Assembly (NCBI GenBank): GCA_012064385.1 | Contig: QRDG01000134.1 | Span: forward strand, 994,880-1,058,879 | DNA: 64,000 nucleotides | Reading direction: 5' to 3' | Source of the DNA: Puccinellia tenuiflora | Lineage: Eukaryota > Streptophyta > Magnoliopsida > Poales > Poaceae | Part shown: positions 11,502 to 22,939 of the stretch, piece after piece | Position numbering within the stretch: the first letter of the stretch is position 1 | How the letters are laid out: each line of letters opens with the position of its first letter | Translations under genes and position numbers: made by a program | The notes under the pieces: model-generated | The model's database searches: none | Told to the model about the DNA's origin: nothing | The model's input: the letters and a program-made list of their open reading frames with translations, nothing else

Positions 11502-11515
11502 ATCTCTCCCATTTT
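11502..11515 (-). other. Polypurine tract of element C
   Basis: The minus strand reads AAATGGGAGAGAT immediately before the LTR start TGAAAGTG. Confidence 0.7.
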
Positions 11516-14500
11516 GGTAATTGATGACAATCCCGTTTAAGAGGGTTTATATAAATAATAAAGCAACCTTGCATGACAAACAAGCAAGGATGCAAAGCGC
11601 ATTAAAGGAAAATGCAACAAAAGCATAAAACCCAAATTCCCTTAAACCCTCTAAACTTCTCCCCCATTGGCATCGATTGCCGAAATGGGAAGAAAAATTT
11701 AGAGAGCCAATATAATATGAGTTCCTCCATAAAGGTGATGACAATCCCTTTTAACGAAAAATTAGAGGAAATCAAACTATATTGAGGATCAAAAGATTGC
11801 AAAAAGGATGAAATCATTTTAAATGTCTCCAGAAAGGAGAAAAGCAATCAAAAAGATCCAAAGCGAGAGTTCTAAATAAAAACGGAGAAGCTCCCCAATG
11901 TTCATGCACAAATGAGGAGTACACAAATATGGCATCCTCGCTCCCCCAAAATCATCTAGAACACGCAACAAGTGCAATAGTGCATAATGAAATAGCAAAT
12001 CGTAGAACTTGCACCAAAGATGTGGTTGAGCCGTAAGGAGATATCAATTTTCAAAAATTCATCATAAGATAGGCCCAACCGAGATAAAAAGATCTTTTAG
12101 AGAAATATGTTCACAAGCGTAGGGATACCAATTGGAAACTAAAACCAATTGAAAATGCCAAAAACTAGTGAGATCATTTAGCCAATAAAATTCAACATGC
12201 TTACCATGGTAGGCATGAAGTGAAAGATCTTCAACAAATACATGAGTGTGTAAAAATACCAATAAACAAAGAGACAAGCACTCATGAGTCAAATTTGGAG
12301 CCACCAAAGAATTATAGATAAAAGCAAGGTAGCTCAAAAGAATTAGGAAACCAACTAAAAGGTGACCTCTCTCGTATGTATAGGTTTCTATTTAGACAAA
12401 CCATTGAAGATATACATACGCAAAGAAACATATACATACGAAATGGTTCGGGAAAAGGAGAACAAGGCATCCAAAAGGAAGTCATAAATATACAAACGAG
12501 ATTGATGCATAAAAGCATAGCACATAGCTCAAATTTATCTCATCGTATATGAATGAACTTCAAATATATCAAATGCATCACACATATCACTAAGGGAACA
12601 AGAGATAGTGGAGATGCTTTGAGTTAAGCAACAAGTATCACAAGGAAATAATATCAATTGAAGAAAAAGGTTTTTGCAAATTCAACACACATATCACAAA
12701 GATATATGAAGTGAAGGAAAAGGCCAGAACCACAACAATTGCATATAAGAGATTTCATGCCAAGAGGCAACCTACACAAGGTTGAAAACTAGAAAGGTAT
12801 GCATGAGATGGATACTTGTTACCGAGATGCATTGACGACGAAGATGATGAGAGTTGGTTTGTCATCAAAGCTTGACTCCGACAATCACACGGTGAGAACA
12901 CCTTCCTTATGAATGAGGCAAGCATCCAATGCATCTCCATTGTACCTAAAACACAATTAGAGTACAAAATGGTTCCCAAACTCATTGGGTCCCATAGTAG
13001 TTAGATAAACTACAATATATAGGAAACATTCCACATAAATATGTGCATATGGATATGAAATTGAATTTCATGCACAACTTAGCCGATTTAGGATTCGGTG
13101 GAGTATCCCCTATATATTGGAACTAGAAAGACAAGCATGCCATAATATATAAGTTAAAGGATATACATACAAAGCCTTTCAAGAACCAAACGAGATACAA
13201 TTTGGACAAAAACACCAAGTAAACCAAGAAGAGAGCACACCAAGGTGTGACACAAAAAGGTTGTCCAAATTATATCAAAATCCAAATCAACACATGATTG
13301 AGGAAAAATCAAATCAACAAATGATTGATTCCAAAACACATCAACACATGAAGTGTGATATCAATAGGAATCAAATCAAACAACACATGAGAGATAAGAC
13401 ACCAATTGAAAGTAAGATACCAATTTAAAACAAAAAGTACCAACTAGGAGAAAAGATACCAAGAAGAGGATGATACTTGACCGAAATCAAGTAAAGTAAA
13501 ATAAGGCAAAAGGTATCAAGACTCCCACAATTGGAACAAATATCTATGGAGGAGATATTAAATTCCAATTAATACCAATTGAAGGTACCAAAACAAGATA
13601 AAGAATCAAATGCCAATTGAAAGGATCAAACATTGATAGATAGGTTAGTGTTCTAAATAAAAAGGAATGCTCCCCCAATATTCATGCATTATCTTTGATA
13701 TTTGCATTTGAATACAAAATGCATGCACAAGGGATCATTACTCTCCATATTTTATTTACAACACTAAACACTACCAATTCAAGAATAGGATCCATTCAAA
13801 AGGCAATAGATAAAGCAAGTCAACGCAAGAGCCAATGTGAAGATGGTCTACAAAATCTACCACAATTGCTAGTATCACTTGTCATAGACAAGGAGTATAT
13901 AGAGATATTTCTCGGTGGTATAAAGGAATGATGTTCAAGACTAACTTCACAACAAATAAGCATATGGAAAGAGATAAGAAATAGAACGCCATATTAAATA
14001 AGGTTTGTTGGTAGTTTCAATTATTCGAACCAACCGGCAAAGCCATGGTTAGAATAAAATGAAACAAATGGATTCTCACATAATATATGGAAATGGATAT
14101 TAGAGAAAAACCACACCAAGCAAACTTACACAAACAAGAACCAAAGGGTAACCACAAAGGAAAATTGGAACTTGTTTGAGCACACATGCCACATAGGAAT
14201 TAGATAATTTACAATATCAAATCTAAGTGCCAAACCTCAAATGTTCACATTTTTATGGGATTGTAATATGCACATAGCCTATTACTCCCCCATAATGTGA
14301 TAATTCATTTTATTTTTAAACAAGAGACAAATAAAACAAACTAGAGAAATTAATGGACATTGTAGAATTTGAATTTCTCATGAAAATGACATACCACATA
14401 GTAACTAGATAATATTGAAATATCAATACTAGGTGGTGTGCCTCATGTACACACATTTTTAGGTTTGTGAGGTGCACAAAGCACATCACTCCCCCAAAAT

Positions 14501-14863
14501 GGGATAGTCCATTAATATCTCAAAGAGCCAATTGAAATCAACACAAGATCCAATAAAGCTCAACACACAAATTACACATACATGATATACAACTATCATA
14601 CACAACCTTGAATAGCAAGACAAGTAGGAAAGTAGCATATCACATACAAGCACATGCTAGGAACAAAACTAACACATGCAAGGGAGCAAGCAACTTTCAA
14701 TGAATATATGAATTAAATACAAGTTACCGCAAGGAGGAAGCATTAGATATGAGATAGGTAAGTGATAATCCAATTGACTTGGCTTGATGAAATAAAACCA
14801 TGAAGATCCCTTAATTCTTCAAAAATAGCCAAGTCACCAATGTCCTCCATAAACACCTATTGA
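11516..14863 (-). other. Non-coding 3' half of element C
   Basis: AT-rich and poor in long frames. I see no pol domain on either strand. Short simple units such as ATACCAATTGAAA recur between about 13380 and 13640. C-runs of the form CTCCCCC (GGGGGAG in element orientation) recur at about 11661, 11940, 13673, 14285 and 14490, resembling the terminal polypurine tract. Confidence 0.6.
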
Positions 14864-16627
14864 TCAAGTTGAAGCTTGTTGGTCCCCAACCAAGTTGGGT
14901 CCTAAGAGGTTAGTCACAATAGGTTTGGGAACCCAAATGGTGCCCTTCTTGACACCACTTTGAGCTCCCACATACTTGGCAAACACATTGCCAACTCTAT
15001 CCTTCCTAAGAGAATATACATCATCAATTATGATAGGAGAGGAAGAGGTACCGTTAGTGCATGAAGAAGCAAAATGACCTTTGCCACGGCAAAGGTAGCA
15101 ACACCGACTCTTCTTCTTCTTCTTCTTCTTAATAGGCTCCTCAACTTGAGGAGCATTGGCTTGAGTCTTCTTAGGAGGTGGCCGTTGTTCAACTCGTGGT
15201 TGAGCACGAGATTGAACAAGAGGCCGCTTCCCTAGTTGCTTCTCACTAAGAGGCGTCTTCTTCATTTCGCAATCCCGAACATGGTGCCCTTCTAGCTTGC
15301 ACTTGAAGCAAATGATGTTGGCCGGATTCTTGATTTGAACTTGGCCCTTCTTCTTCTTCTCAACCTTGGACTTGTTCTTGTTGTTGGAGTTGAATCCAAG
15401 TCCACTCTTGTCATTAGGGGATTGTTGCACACTCAACATGTTGTCAAGTGCACGCTTCCCTTCATGACGCTTCTCCAAGTCATTCTTCAAAGAAGTGACT
15501 TGGGCCTTGAGGTATTTTATTTCCTCTACATGGTTAGTGGCAACAAATGCACTAGAGGAAGTAGAGGCTTCATTGTTATGACAACAAGGCAAAGCAAGTA
15601 ATTCATCACATGATGTAGCAAAAAATTTAGTGGATGAACTACTAGGACTAGCACATGGCACTATAGCATTTTTAGTTACGGTTGTGCTATTATCCAAATG
15701 AGACTCACTAGATGTTACCTTTGTAGTGATGGTCTCATGAGCTAACTTTAGACTAGCATAGGATGCAATAAGTTCATCATTAGAGCTAGATAGCTTTTCA
15801 TGATTTGCTTCCAACTTCTCATACTTGCTAGTTAGCAACTCAAGTTGAGCCCTTAGCTCAACATTCTCCTTCGACATAGATGCTTCACAAGAAGTTGAGT
15901 TAGTAGCACAAGCATCATTGACATTGGGGATGGAAGAAGAAATCTTAGCAAGCTCTTCATTTAATCTAGCATTTTCATTTTTCGTGACCTTATATTTAGC
16001 AATGGCATGGTCACATTCTTTAATGATTTTGGCAATTATTTCATTATGAGACTCCTCGATAGAATCTAGTTTCTCCTTAAGAGAAGCACGAGTCTCTTGC
16101 TCTTCCTCAAGAGCATCTTCTAACGATGCTTTCTCCATAGCATCATCTCTTTCGATCTTACCCTTTTCTTCAAGGCTTGCTTCCAAGGCCTCAATAGTTT
16201 CCCCACGCTCAATAAGAGTGCTCATGATTTCAAAGAGGTTACCTTGGGAACTTTTATTGCTAGGAAGGGCTTTAATAATCATTAGACCTTTATTTTGAAG
16301 CATAGCATTAACCTTTTCCACATCATCTTCTTCATCATTATTATCATCATCATTATCATCATTATTATTATCATTGCTAGAAGAAGATTTAGCCATAAGG
16401 CAATGAGAGGTGGATGAAGATAAGCAATAAGATTTTGAACTACTTAAGTTCACATCTTGTTCCACAATTAGTCGGGTTTCCTCTACATTAATATTCATGC
16501 AAGAGCTAGAGGGAACACAAGCATTTTTTATCATTGGAACAAGATAAAGCAAACATATCATAGAGAGAATTATCCAAGGAAGTTTTTGATGATATGCAAG
16601 GACTATCAACACTAGCATGTAAATCAT
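14864..16627 (-). pseudogene. Gag C-terminal part: coiled coil and two CCHC zinc knuckles
   Basis: A 587-residue minus-strand frame. After an acidic Ser/Asn/Asp-rich stretch (about 70-105) come long charged helices rich in E, K and L (about 120-310), probably a coiled coil. Two zinc knuckles follow: CFKCKLEGHHVRDC near residue 438 and CYLCRGKGHFASSC near 510, both with full C-X2-C-X4-H-X4-C spacing. Basic runs (KKKKGQ, KKKKKKKS) flank them. This is the nucleocapsid half of a Copia/SIRE-like gag. No protease motif follows before the stop. The first ~40 residues overlap the preceding frame and are probably not native. The junction lies at an A6 run near 16525-16535, so a single-base change or a ribosomal frameshift would link the two parts. 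Confidence 0.8.
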
Positions 16628-17156
16628 TCATAGTGCTATGTGTGTTTAGGTCCAAAGATGAATCATTGCAACTAGATAGAGATGGAAAATCATCAATAAT
16701 GAGCTCACTATCCAAAATGCGAAACCCATCACTACTCACCATCACATTAGTTTGTGGCTTACCACATTTTGGTGAAGTAAATGAAGACGAGAGCTCGTCA
16801 CGGCCGGAGGTGGAGGGAAAGCAATCATCCTTAATTGCATTGAACACTCCATATTTGTCTTGAAGCTTGGTCCAAAGCTCATGAGCGTCCCGTAGAGGCA
16901 TGATTGACTCAAACACTACAGCACTCACAAATTTGTAAAACTCATTAGATGCTAGAGCATCTAGATATAAGTTTTTCTCATCCTCTAAAGTTGTACTTTC
17001 GTAGTCCTTTGGAGGAGAAAAACCTATATCTAAGATACGCTCAATATTGGGGTCCAAGACCCGTAAGTGACTAAGCATATGAGTTTTCCAAACATTAAAA
17101 TTTGTGCCATTGAATATAAACAAGGAATTGTGCACTAAATCCCTAAAGCCAAACAA
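16506..17156 (-). pseudogene. Gag N-terminal part (Copia UBN2-like gag domain)
   Basis: A 216-residue minus-strand frame whose first methionine is 25 bp from the primer site. Residues 14-110 contain FNGTNFNVWKTHMLSHL, KFVSAVVF and LWTKLQDKYG. That is the W...W/LW..L...YG pattern of the gag_pre/UBN2 region in plant Copia elements. The Ser/Asp-rich tail (about 120-210) leads to the frame change into the coiled-coil and zinc-knuckle part. This end-to-end arrangement with a long gag fits the SIRE/Maximus lineage, but without pol the lineage is only an inference. Confidence 0.75.
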
Positions 17157-17167
17157 GAGAGACGAGG

Positions 17168-17179
17168 CTCTGATACCAA
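17168..17179 (-). other. Primer binding site of element C (initiator Met tRNA)
   Basis: The minus strand reads TGGTATCAGAGC, complementary to the 3' end of initiator tRNA-Met, one base from the LTR edge. Confidence 0.85.
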
Positions 17180-17180
17180 T

Positions 17181-19639
17181 TGAAAGAACAAGCTATGCCC
17201 GAGATGTCGCCTAGAGGGGGGGTGAATAGGCGATTAACACTTTTTCTATTTAGGGGCTTGATAATTGCGAAATAAAACTATGTGTTTAAATTAACAAGCC
17301 AACAACCTAATATACTAGGTTTACCTAAAGTGCACCAACAACTTATGCTAAGCAAGGCAAGCAACAAGGTGATAGCAAGATATAAACTTCAAGCACGAAG
17401 GCTATCACAATGTAAATTGCATAAGTAAAAGCTCGGGTATAGAGAAAACCGAGGCACGCGGAGACGAGGATGTATTCCCGAGTTCCTCCTTGTTAAGGGA
17501 GTACGTCTCGTTGGAGGGGTGTGAGCTCGCCACAAGAGGCCTACTCAAGATGCCACAAAGGCCTCACCCTATTCTCCGATGAACCTCACCCAAGGGATTG
17601 GTTCACCTTCCACTATCGGAATCCTTCGAGGCGGATTCCGGAGCCCTTTTACACCGTTCTTGGGGCACACACCCACAACTCAATTGGGGGCTTCCAAACT
17701 CGTGCCGAAGCTTCACAACTCGAAGTCTTCGCGGCACCTCCAAACCGTCTAGGGTACACAATGCACCCAAGAGGCACAAAGCTCTTGGGAACACAATGCA
17801 CCCAAGAGTAACAAGCTTCTCAACGTCGATCTTCACGTATCACCGTAGGGAGAGCAATCCGATGCAACAAATGCAAGAGGAAAGAACACACAAAGTGGTC
17901 AAAATCCTTCACTCTCAAATTCCAACCAAGCAACAAATGCTTTGGGGGGAATAAGAGAGGAAGAACAAAGGAGATGAACACAAAGCAACCCCAAAATTTA
18001 GATCCACTAGTTTCCCTCACTTAGAGGGGATTTTGATTGGTGGAATGGTAGATCTAGATCTCCTCTCTTTAAACCCTAAGTTTGGGCAAGAATCATTGGA
18101 GGGATTGAGAGTAATCAAGCTCACAAGGTTAGCAACAATGGAGGAGAGAGGAAAGCAAGTGAGCAAGAACCAGCAGCCAGGTTTTGGGGAAGAAGGAGGC
18201 TTTTTATAGCCTCCCCCCAAAACTAGCCGTTACAGCCTTTCCAGGCCGGAGACTCCGGTGTAAGTGGGCCGGAGACTCCGGCATGGGCCGGACATTCCGG
18301 CCAGGCTCCGGGCACTACGGATTATCGGGGCAGGCCAGAGATTCCGGTCCAGAGGGCCGGAGACTGCGGACACTCTCCGGGGAGGTTCCAGACCCCTATC
18401 CAGTACCGCACCACAAAGATGCAAAAGAGCTGAGAAAAACTTGGGGTCGGAGATTCCGGGTCCCTTGGGCCGGAGACTCCGGTCCATCTTCGGGGTACCT
18501 CCGGACCCCAGTCCAGAAGCGCACCACACAAATCCATTCGGCAGCGAAAAACAGGAGACCGGAGATTCCGGTCCAGAGGGCCGGAGACTCCGGCCAGGCC
18601 GGAGATTCCGGACACACTCCGGGCCAGATCCAAATAGCAAATCCAAAGCCCCATAACTTTTGCATATGAACTCCGTTTTCGATAATATTGGACTCGTTGG
18701 AATCATCACAATGAGCACAACAAGAATATGCAGAGAAACATCATGGTCCAACAATATATTGTAAAACCAAATGGAGAAAGTTTAAAAGCTCTTTTTCGCA
18801 AACCGAAAAACCGTTTCTTTTGCAATTGAAGTCCGAATGAAGCAAAACCAATTTTGTTGGAAAGAGGACGACAAAAGCAACCTTTGAAAATGGCAAACTA
18901 GCAAAGGAGATTTTGCAAATGGTTGGAAAGGTGAAACCTTCCAAAAGGATGAACCGGCAAAATCTCCAATACCGAAGATGCAAAAAGAAGACGCATATGC
19001 AAACCGTTTTTGGTGATCTTAGCCTTGTCATAACACGCATGACAAGCACCAAGACCACACCACGATAAGAGTCAAATAAGAACCAATGAAGATGATTTCA
19101 AGGATGCAAGGATGGAAAGGGTTGAGCTCTCCACGAATGATACGATCAAGTTACTCGGTCGAGAGCCCCTCTTGATAGTACGGTTATCTATCCTATAATC
19201 CGGTCTCTCACTAAGAATCATGAGACCGGTAAAAAATAAACCCTATCAAGATCATACCTTTGCCTTGCGCATTAATCCACTTGAGCTCGATGAAGATAAT
19301 TGACGATCTTCAACTCCTCAAGATGCAACACCTTCCTCGATTGCGCTTCGATGAAGATTCACATGACGCTCCCCCATACACCGAGATGGGGAAAGCACAT
19401 TTCGGCACATCTTCACTTGGACTTGAGTGTTGATCAACATGCACATAGCCTTGATCAACACATACTTTTCTTTCCTTAACCTCGACTCCAACACATGGAG
19501 AACAAGAAAGACCTTGACTCCAACAAATGGAGACAAGCAAGCTAATGGACACCTACAAATATAGCTCAATGCAAATATTAGTCCATAGAGATTGTCATTA
19601 ATTACCAAAACCATGCATGGGGGCAACCATGCACTTTCA
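17181..19639 (-). repeat. Element C right LTR (complete, 2.46 kb)
   Basis: Starts TGAAAGAACAAG and ends GCACTTTCA. It includes the GTCGCCTAGAGGGGGGGTGA block near its 3' end in element orientation, a TATA box (minus GGCTATAAAAAG, 18200-18211) and the inverted-repeat array at 18243-18625. Open frames within it are repeat-derived and not genes. Confidence 0.85.
18243..18625 (-). repeat. Array of CCGGAG-A-CTCCGG inverted repeats (right LTR)
   Basis: Same array as in the left LTR, ending about 32 bp upstream of the TATA box. The two arrays differ by local unit gains and losses. The left copy has an extra CCGGTGGGCCGAAGACT segment, and the right has an extra unit after AAAAACAGGAGA. Confidence 0.85.
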
Positions 19640-20563
19640 GGGGTGACCATGGCTGAGAAGGGCCGCTCGCCGACCATGCTCCAAACCCAGCGCGCCCACG
19701 GCGGGAGCGGATGCCGAGGCCGCCCACCTCCTTTGGGTGGCTGACCGCCGTCCACGCCACCAGGCATTCGGCACCGGAGGCATGCTCGCCCGCCGCCCAT
19801 AAGAAGGTACGACGGATTGCGTCCAGGGCGCGGACGACGGGGGCGGGAAGGGGCATGGCCGCCATGGCGTAGGTGGGAAGCGCGTCAAGCACTGCGTTGA
19901 GAAGCACAACCCGGCCACCGGCGGAGCGGAGCTAGCACTGCATGCCAGCCCAAGAGGTAGCGGTCGGCCTTGGCGATGAGGGGTGCGAACGCAGGGAGAC
20001 CGAGCTTCTCGCACGAGAGCGGCAAACCCAAATAGGTCTAGGAGAAGGCCTCCAGAGCGCAGCCGAGCGCGTCGCGCACCGCAGTGAACACGCCATCCTC
20101 AGCATGCATGGCGACGAGGGTGCTTTTGTGGAAATTGATGACGAGACCAGTGGCCCGGGCGAACATGTCGAGAATGTCTTTGAGGCGGCGAGCGGCGGCG
20201 GCGTCGGCGCGAAAGATGACAAGCGTGTCATCCGCGTACTGCAGCACGACGGGAGGCGCCCCGTCCACAATGGGGTGCTCCAGCCCTCGCCTGCTGGATT
20301 GTCTTCTGAAGGACATCCGTGACGAGAAGGAAGAGGTAGGGGGACAGGGGGTCCCCTTGCCGCAGCTCACGACAACTGATCCATCGTCCGGGATCCCGTT
20401 CAGGACGATGGCCGACCGTGAGGAGTTGAAGATCACAGCCATCCGGTCACACCACTGGCAAGGAAACCCCCGAGCACGCATGATCGTGTACTGACCATCC
20501 CAGTTGATGGAGTCGAAGGCCTTCGTGAAATCAAGCTTCAGTGCGAAGGCGGGGGTAAAGACC
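19640..20563 (-). pseudogene. LINE (non-LTR) reverse transcriptase relic
   Basis: The minus strand encodes, in broken frames, LKLDFTKAFDSINW, then QYADDTLVIFRADAAAARRL (the catalytic YADD is still present) and TGLVINFHKS. A frame-shifted YLGLPLS-like block follows, then AVLDALPTYAMAAMPLP, AIRRTFLWAA and VAWTAVSHPKEVGGLGIR. This order is the RT domain and zf-RVT linker of plant L1-type ORF2. An indel after SCGKG and two later frame changes kill it. The upstream part of ORF2 is missing at 20563 (5' truncation, common for LINEs). The downstream part is cut by the element C insertion at 19639/19640. Its continuation on the far side is not in this window. Confidence 0.85.
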
Positions 20564-21193
20564 AAATTTAGTTCGTGATTATTAGTTCTCGATAACAGAA
20601 TTGACAGAATAAACCAACTTCAGGTGAGGGGCGGTACCTAAATCGTTGGCGTGTACGACGCACCACTGGCAGTAGTAAGTTGCGACCACTCATGCTATGC
20701 AATATCAACTTTGAATGTAGTTTGTGTCTAATTCATTCACAATTTTTTTTGAAATGTAGGCAAAAAATTAGCCTCGTCCATTAAATATGGAGAAGAGACA
20801 ACAAGGGAGTTTTACTCTCTCGGCACAATGGCACTCAAATGTTCATTCACAATTTTGAGTTTGTGGCACTCAAATGTTCATTCACAATTTTGAGTTTGTC
20901 TCCAGATAAAAGTGGTAAATAATGCTTGAAACTTTGCATAGAGTATTTATTTGTAAAGTATGGCTGAATGTTTATTCCTACCAATTGATAGTCATATTAA
21001 AGGTCCAAATTGCAGCTGAATTGCTGACAATGTTAATACCGAATATTGTCCAAGTTCCCTACTCACAAAAACTACCACACTATTCGTTCATGACTCTAGC
21101 CGAACCTAAATTATCGGGTACCTGAATTTATTGAATACTAAAATTGACAAGGATATTTCGGTCTTTGATTTTTGGGTGATCGAAATTAAATAA
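20564..21193. other. Unassigned intergenic sequence
   Basis: No coding domain or transposon end recognised. It contains a perfect tandem duplication of a 35 bp unit at 20829-20898. Confidence 0.5.
20829..20898. repeat. Tandem duplication, 35 bp x 2
   Basis: The unit beginning TGGCACTCAAATGTTC occurs twice head to tail without a mismatch that I can see. Confidence 0.85.
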
Positions 21194-21195
21194 TA

Positions 21196-21381
21196 CTCCC
21201 TCTGTATCAAAATGTAAGATGTTTAACATTTTGCTTTCCATCCGTATCTAGACATGTTTTAGTGTGAGAGATGAATCTCACACTAAAACATGTCTAGATA
21301 CGTTCATCTCACACTAAAACATGTCTAGATACGGATGGAAAGAAAAAGACTAAAATATCTTACATTTTGATACAGAGGGAG
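21196..21381. mobile_element. Stowaway (Tc1/Mariner) MITE
   Basis: Ends CTCCCTCTGTATCAAAATGT and its inverted complement, flanked by TA on both sides (21194-21195, 21382-21383). It is 186 bp long. The inside holds further inverted copies of ACTAAAACATGTCTAGATAC, so the whole unit folds into a long hairpin. Typical of Triticeae Stowaway elements near genes. Confidence 0.95.
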
Positions 21382-21383
21382 TA

Positions 21384-22085
21384 ACTGAAATTAAAAGATC
21401 GAATTTCGGTCAAGACCGAACGTCCACCCCTCCTCCTCCTGACGTCTCTCCCCAACGGAACCGCCGCCGGAACTTCCCACCACCGCCTCGCTCGACGCCG
21501 GCAGGGAAACTCCGGCTAAATCCGACAGCCGCCGCCGAGATTAGCCCGATGGCCGGGCGGATCCGAGCGCTGAGGTGTTCGGATCGATCCGGGCAGTGCG
21601 TGCGCGTGCATCTGGCTCGCCTCGATCCGTGCCGTGCGTGCGTCCGCCCGATGCTCTCCATTTTTTTTGCGAACTGCTGCTCTCCTCCGGCTCCGCGTGT
21701 CCGTCGCCTTGGTGGAGTTGTTGTTGTTCGCGTGCGTGCGTAGACCGTAGAGTCTCCAGCGGCAAGCAGCTAAGCTCCTGTCCGCCGCTGCTCATGCGTG
21801 CTTGCAATTTGCCTGCGTCTGTTCTTCAAAATGTTCGGACATACTAATGACATTACGGTGAGATTGCTCGGACTTGCTCTCTAGTCTCTACGGTGAAAAA
21901 AATTGATAAAAGCTCCTGCGATAGATGGAGTAGCTTACATTTGTCACGTCTATGTTTTACACTGTACCATCTACCAGTAAGCAATGAATTTATTTCTACT
22001 GCATCTATCACCAAGCAATGAAGTCTTCGGACTGGCATCCTTGCAGTACAACAGGGAGCAATGAATGGAGGTGTAGGTGGGCTCT
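21384..22085. other. GC-rich intergenic segment upstream of the NLR
   Basis: 21411-21800 is GC-rich with gene-like composition. Frames on both strands are arginine/proline-rich and match nothing I recognise. It could be a promoter-proximal region or an old transposon. No gene is called. Confidence 0.4.
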
Positions 22086-22088
22086 TTT

Positions 22089-22447
22089 CAGGGAATAGGG
22101 CGTATATTGTTTAGCGCTAGGATTAAGGAAGACTTTGGTTCAGCAATTGTGACGATTTTGCCCCTGAATAATCTCTCTGCAGCAATAACTATCACGTCTT
22201 ATTCTCCGGAGTTAACTGCCCTCGTTTCCATGATATGCCCCCTCGTTATTATGGCCCATTAAATCCGGGTGAGCTGTTGAATCTTGCATGCGCTGCACAA
22301 CCAATCAACGCTACATGCACAACGATTTCCAAAGAAAGAAGATGCATGCATGACTTAATTGGCTAGTTAAATCTGCATGCACTGCAACGCACCGAGGGGC
22401 ATGCTGGGCAGAATAGCACTAGAGTAGCACCCGCGCCTTATTCCCTG
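22089..22447. mobile_element. Putative MITE with CAGGGAATA terminal inverted repeats
   Basis: CAGGGAATAGGGCG (22089-22102) and CGCCTTATTCCCTG (22434-22447) are inverted repeats matching at 13 of 14 positions. The 359 bp between them has no coding content. CAGGG ends suggest hAT-type, but I find no matching 8 bp flanking duplication. The call rests on the inverted repeats alone. Confidence 0.45.
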
Positions 22448-22495
22448 ATGAAATTTGACAAAAAAAATTACGCCCTAAGCCTTGAAAAGGAGGGA

Positions 22496-22504
22496 GTATA
22501 TACC
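22496..22504 (+). promoter_or_regulatory. Putative TATA box of the NLR relic
   Basis: GTATATACC about 440 bp before the likely start codon. A 5' UTR intron is plausible: donor CAG|GTATT at 22616 and acceptor TTTTTAG at 22727. Inferred from signals only. Confidence 0.4.
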
Positions 22505-22615
22505 AAAAGATCCACAAGCACCGCCGCAAAATGAACACAATCAGCATAACCTAGCGACGATTTGGCACCAGCGGCGAGCTCGATCTGGGAGTGATCCGAG
22601 GGCTGGAGGCACCAG

Positions 22616-22727
22616 GTATTGACCTCAGCCTTGTCTCTCTCGTCCATGATTTCTTTGCTCCCTAGCTTGCATTGCGCTTCTACTTGAAAGAGAGTTTACT
22701 GCTCGTTTTAATGTAGATTTTTTTTAG
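22616..22727 (+). other. Putative 5' UTR intron of the NLR relic
   Basis: 112 bp with a consensus donor (CAG|GTATTG), a pyrimidine-rich end and AG acceptor. Many grass NLR genes have a leader intron. No transcript data were available. Confidence 0.35.
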
Positions 22728-22769
22728 TTCAAAACTGAAGGGAAATAGCAGAGGTCTCGTCGGTGACAG

Positions 22770-22849
22770 AGCAATGGAGGTGAGCGTTGCTCGCCGCGGT
22801 GAATAAGCCGCTCACGTCCAAGCTCTCCAAGCCGCTTGAGGAAGAGAGC
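22770..22849 (+). repeat. Partial duplicate of the NLR first-exon start
   Basis: The stretch from GAGCAATGGAGG to GAGGAAGAGAGC copies 22935-23026 with deletions. It encodes NKPLTSKLSKPLEEES against MKPLMSKLTKLLEEES in the real exon. The copy contains an ATG and, after a frame change, runs open into the true exon. It looks like a decayed tandem duplication of the 5' end. Confidence 0.65.
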
Positions 22850-22939
22850 TGCTGCTGCAGCCTGCAGGCAGGGGGAAGAGTCACAAAACCAAGAATCAGA
22901 CACCACAAAATCAAGCTGTTCCCGGTGATTAAGAGCGCA

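Larger units (their letters stand above)
9937..19639 (-). mobile_element. Gag-only LTR retrotransposon (TR-GAG type, element C)
   Basis: This minus-strand element has a complete right LTR (17181-19639, TGAAAG...CTTTCA) and a left LTR (9937-11501) missing its first 0.88 kb. An initiator-Met-type primer site lies at 17168-17179 and a polypurine tract at 11502-11515. The interior encodes a Copia-like gag in two frames (17156 to 14864) and then 3.3 kb without any protease, integrase or reverse transcriptase motif. LTR elements with gag but no pol are known in plants as TR-GAG and are thought to depend on partners for reverse transcription. The right end lies in a LINE relic. The left target duplication is lost. 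Confidence 0.8.

Noticed and set aside
17521..17954. Frames in the element C LTR next to GTGAGCTCGCC
   Set aside because: LTR sequence repeated at 38121-38209; no domain.
21410..21807. Minus-strand or plus-strand gene in the GC-rich block
   Set aside because: Frames under 90 codons on both strands, Arg-rich, no domain and no convincing splice pattern.
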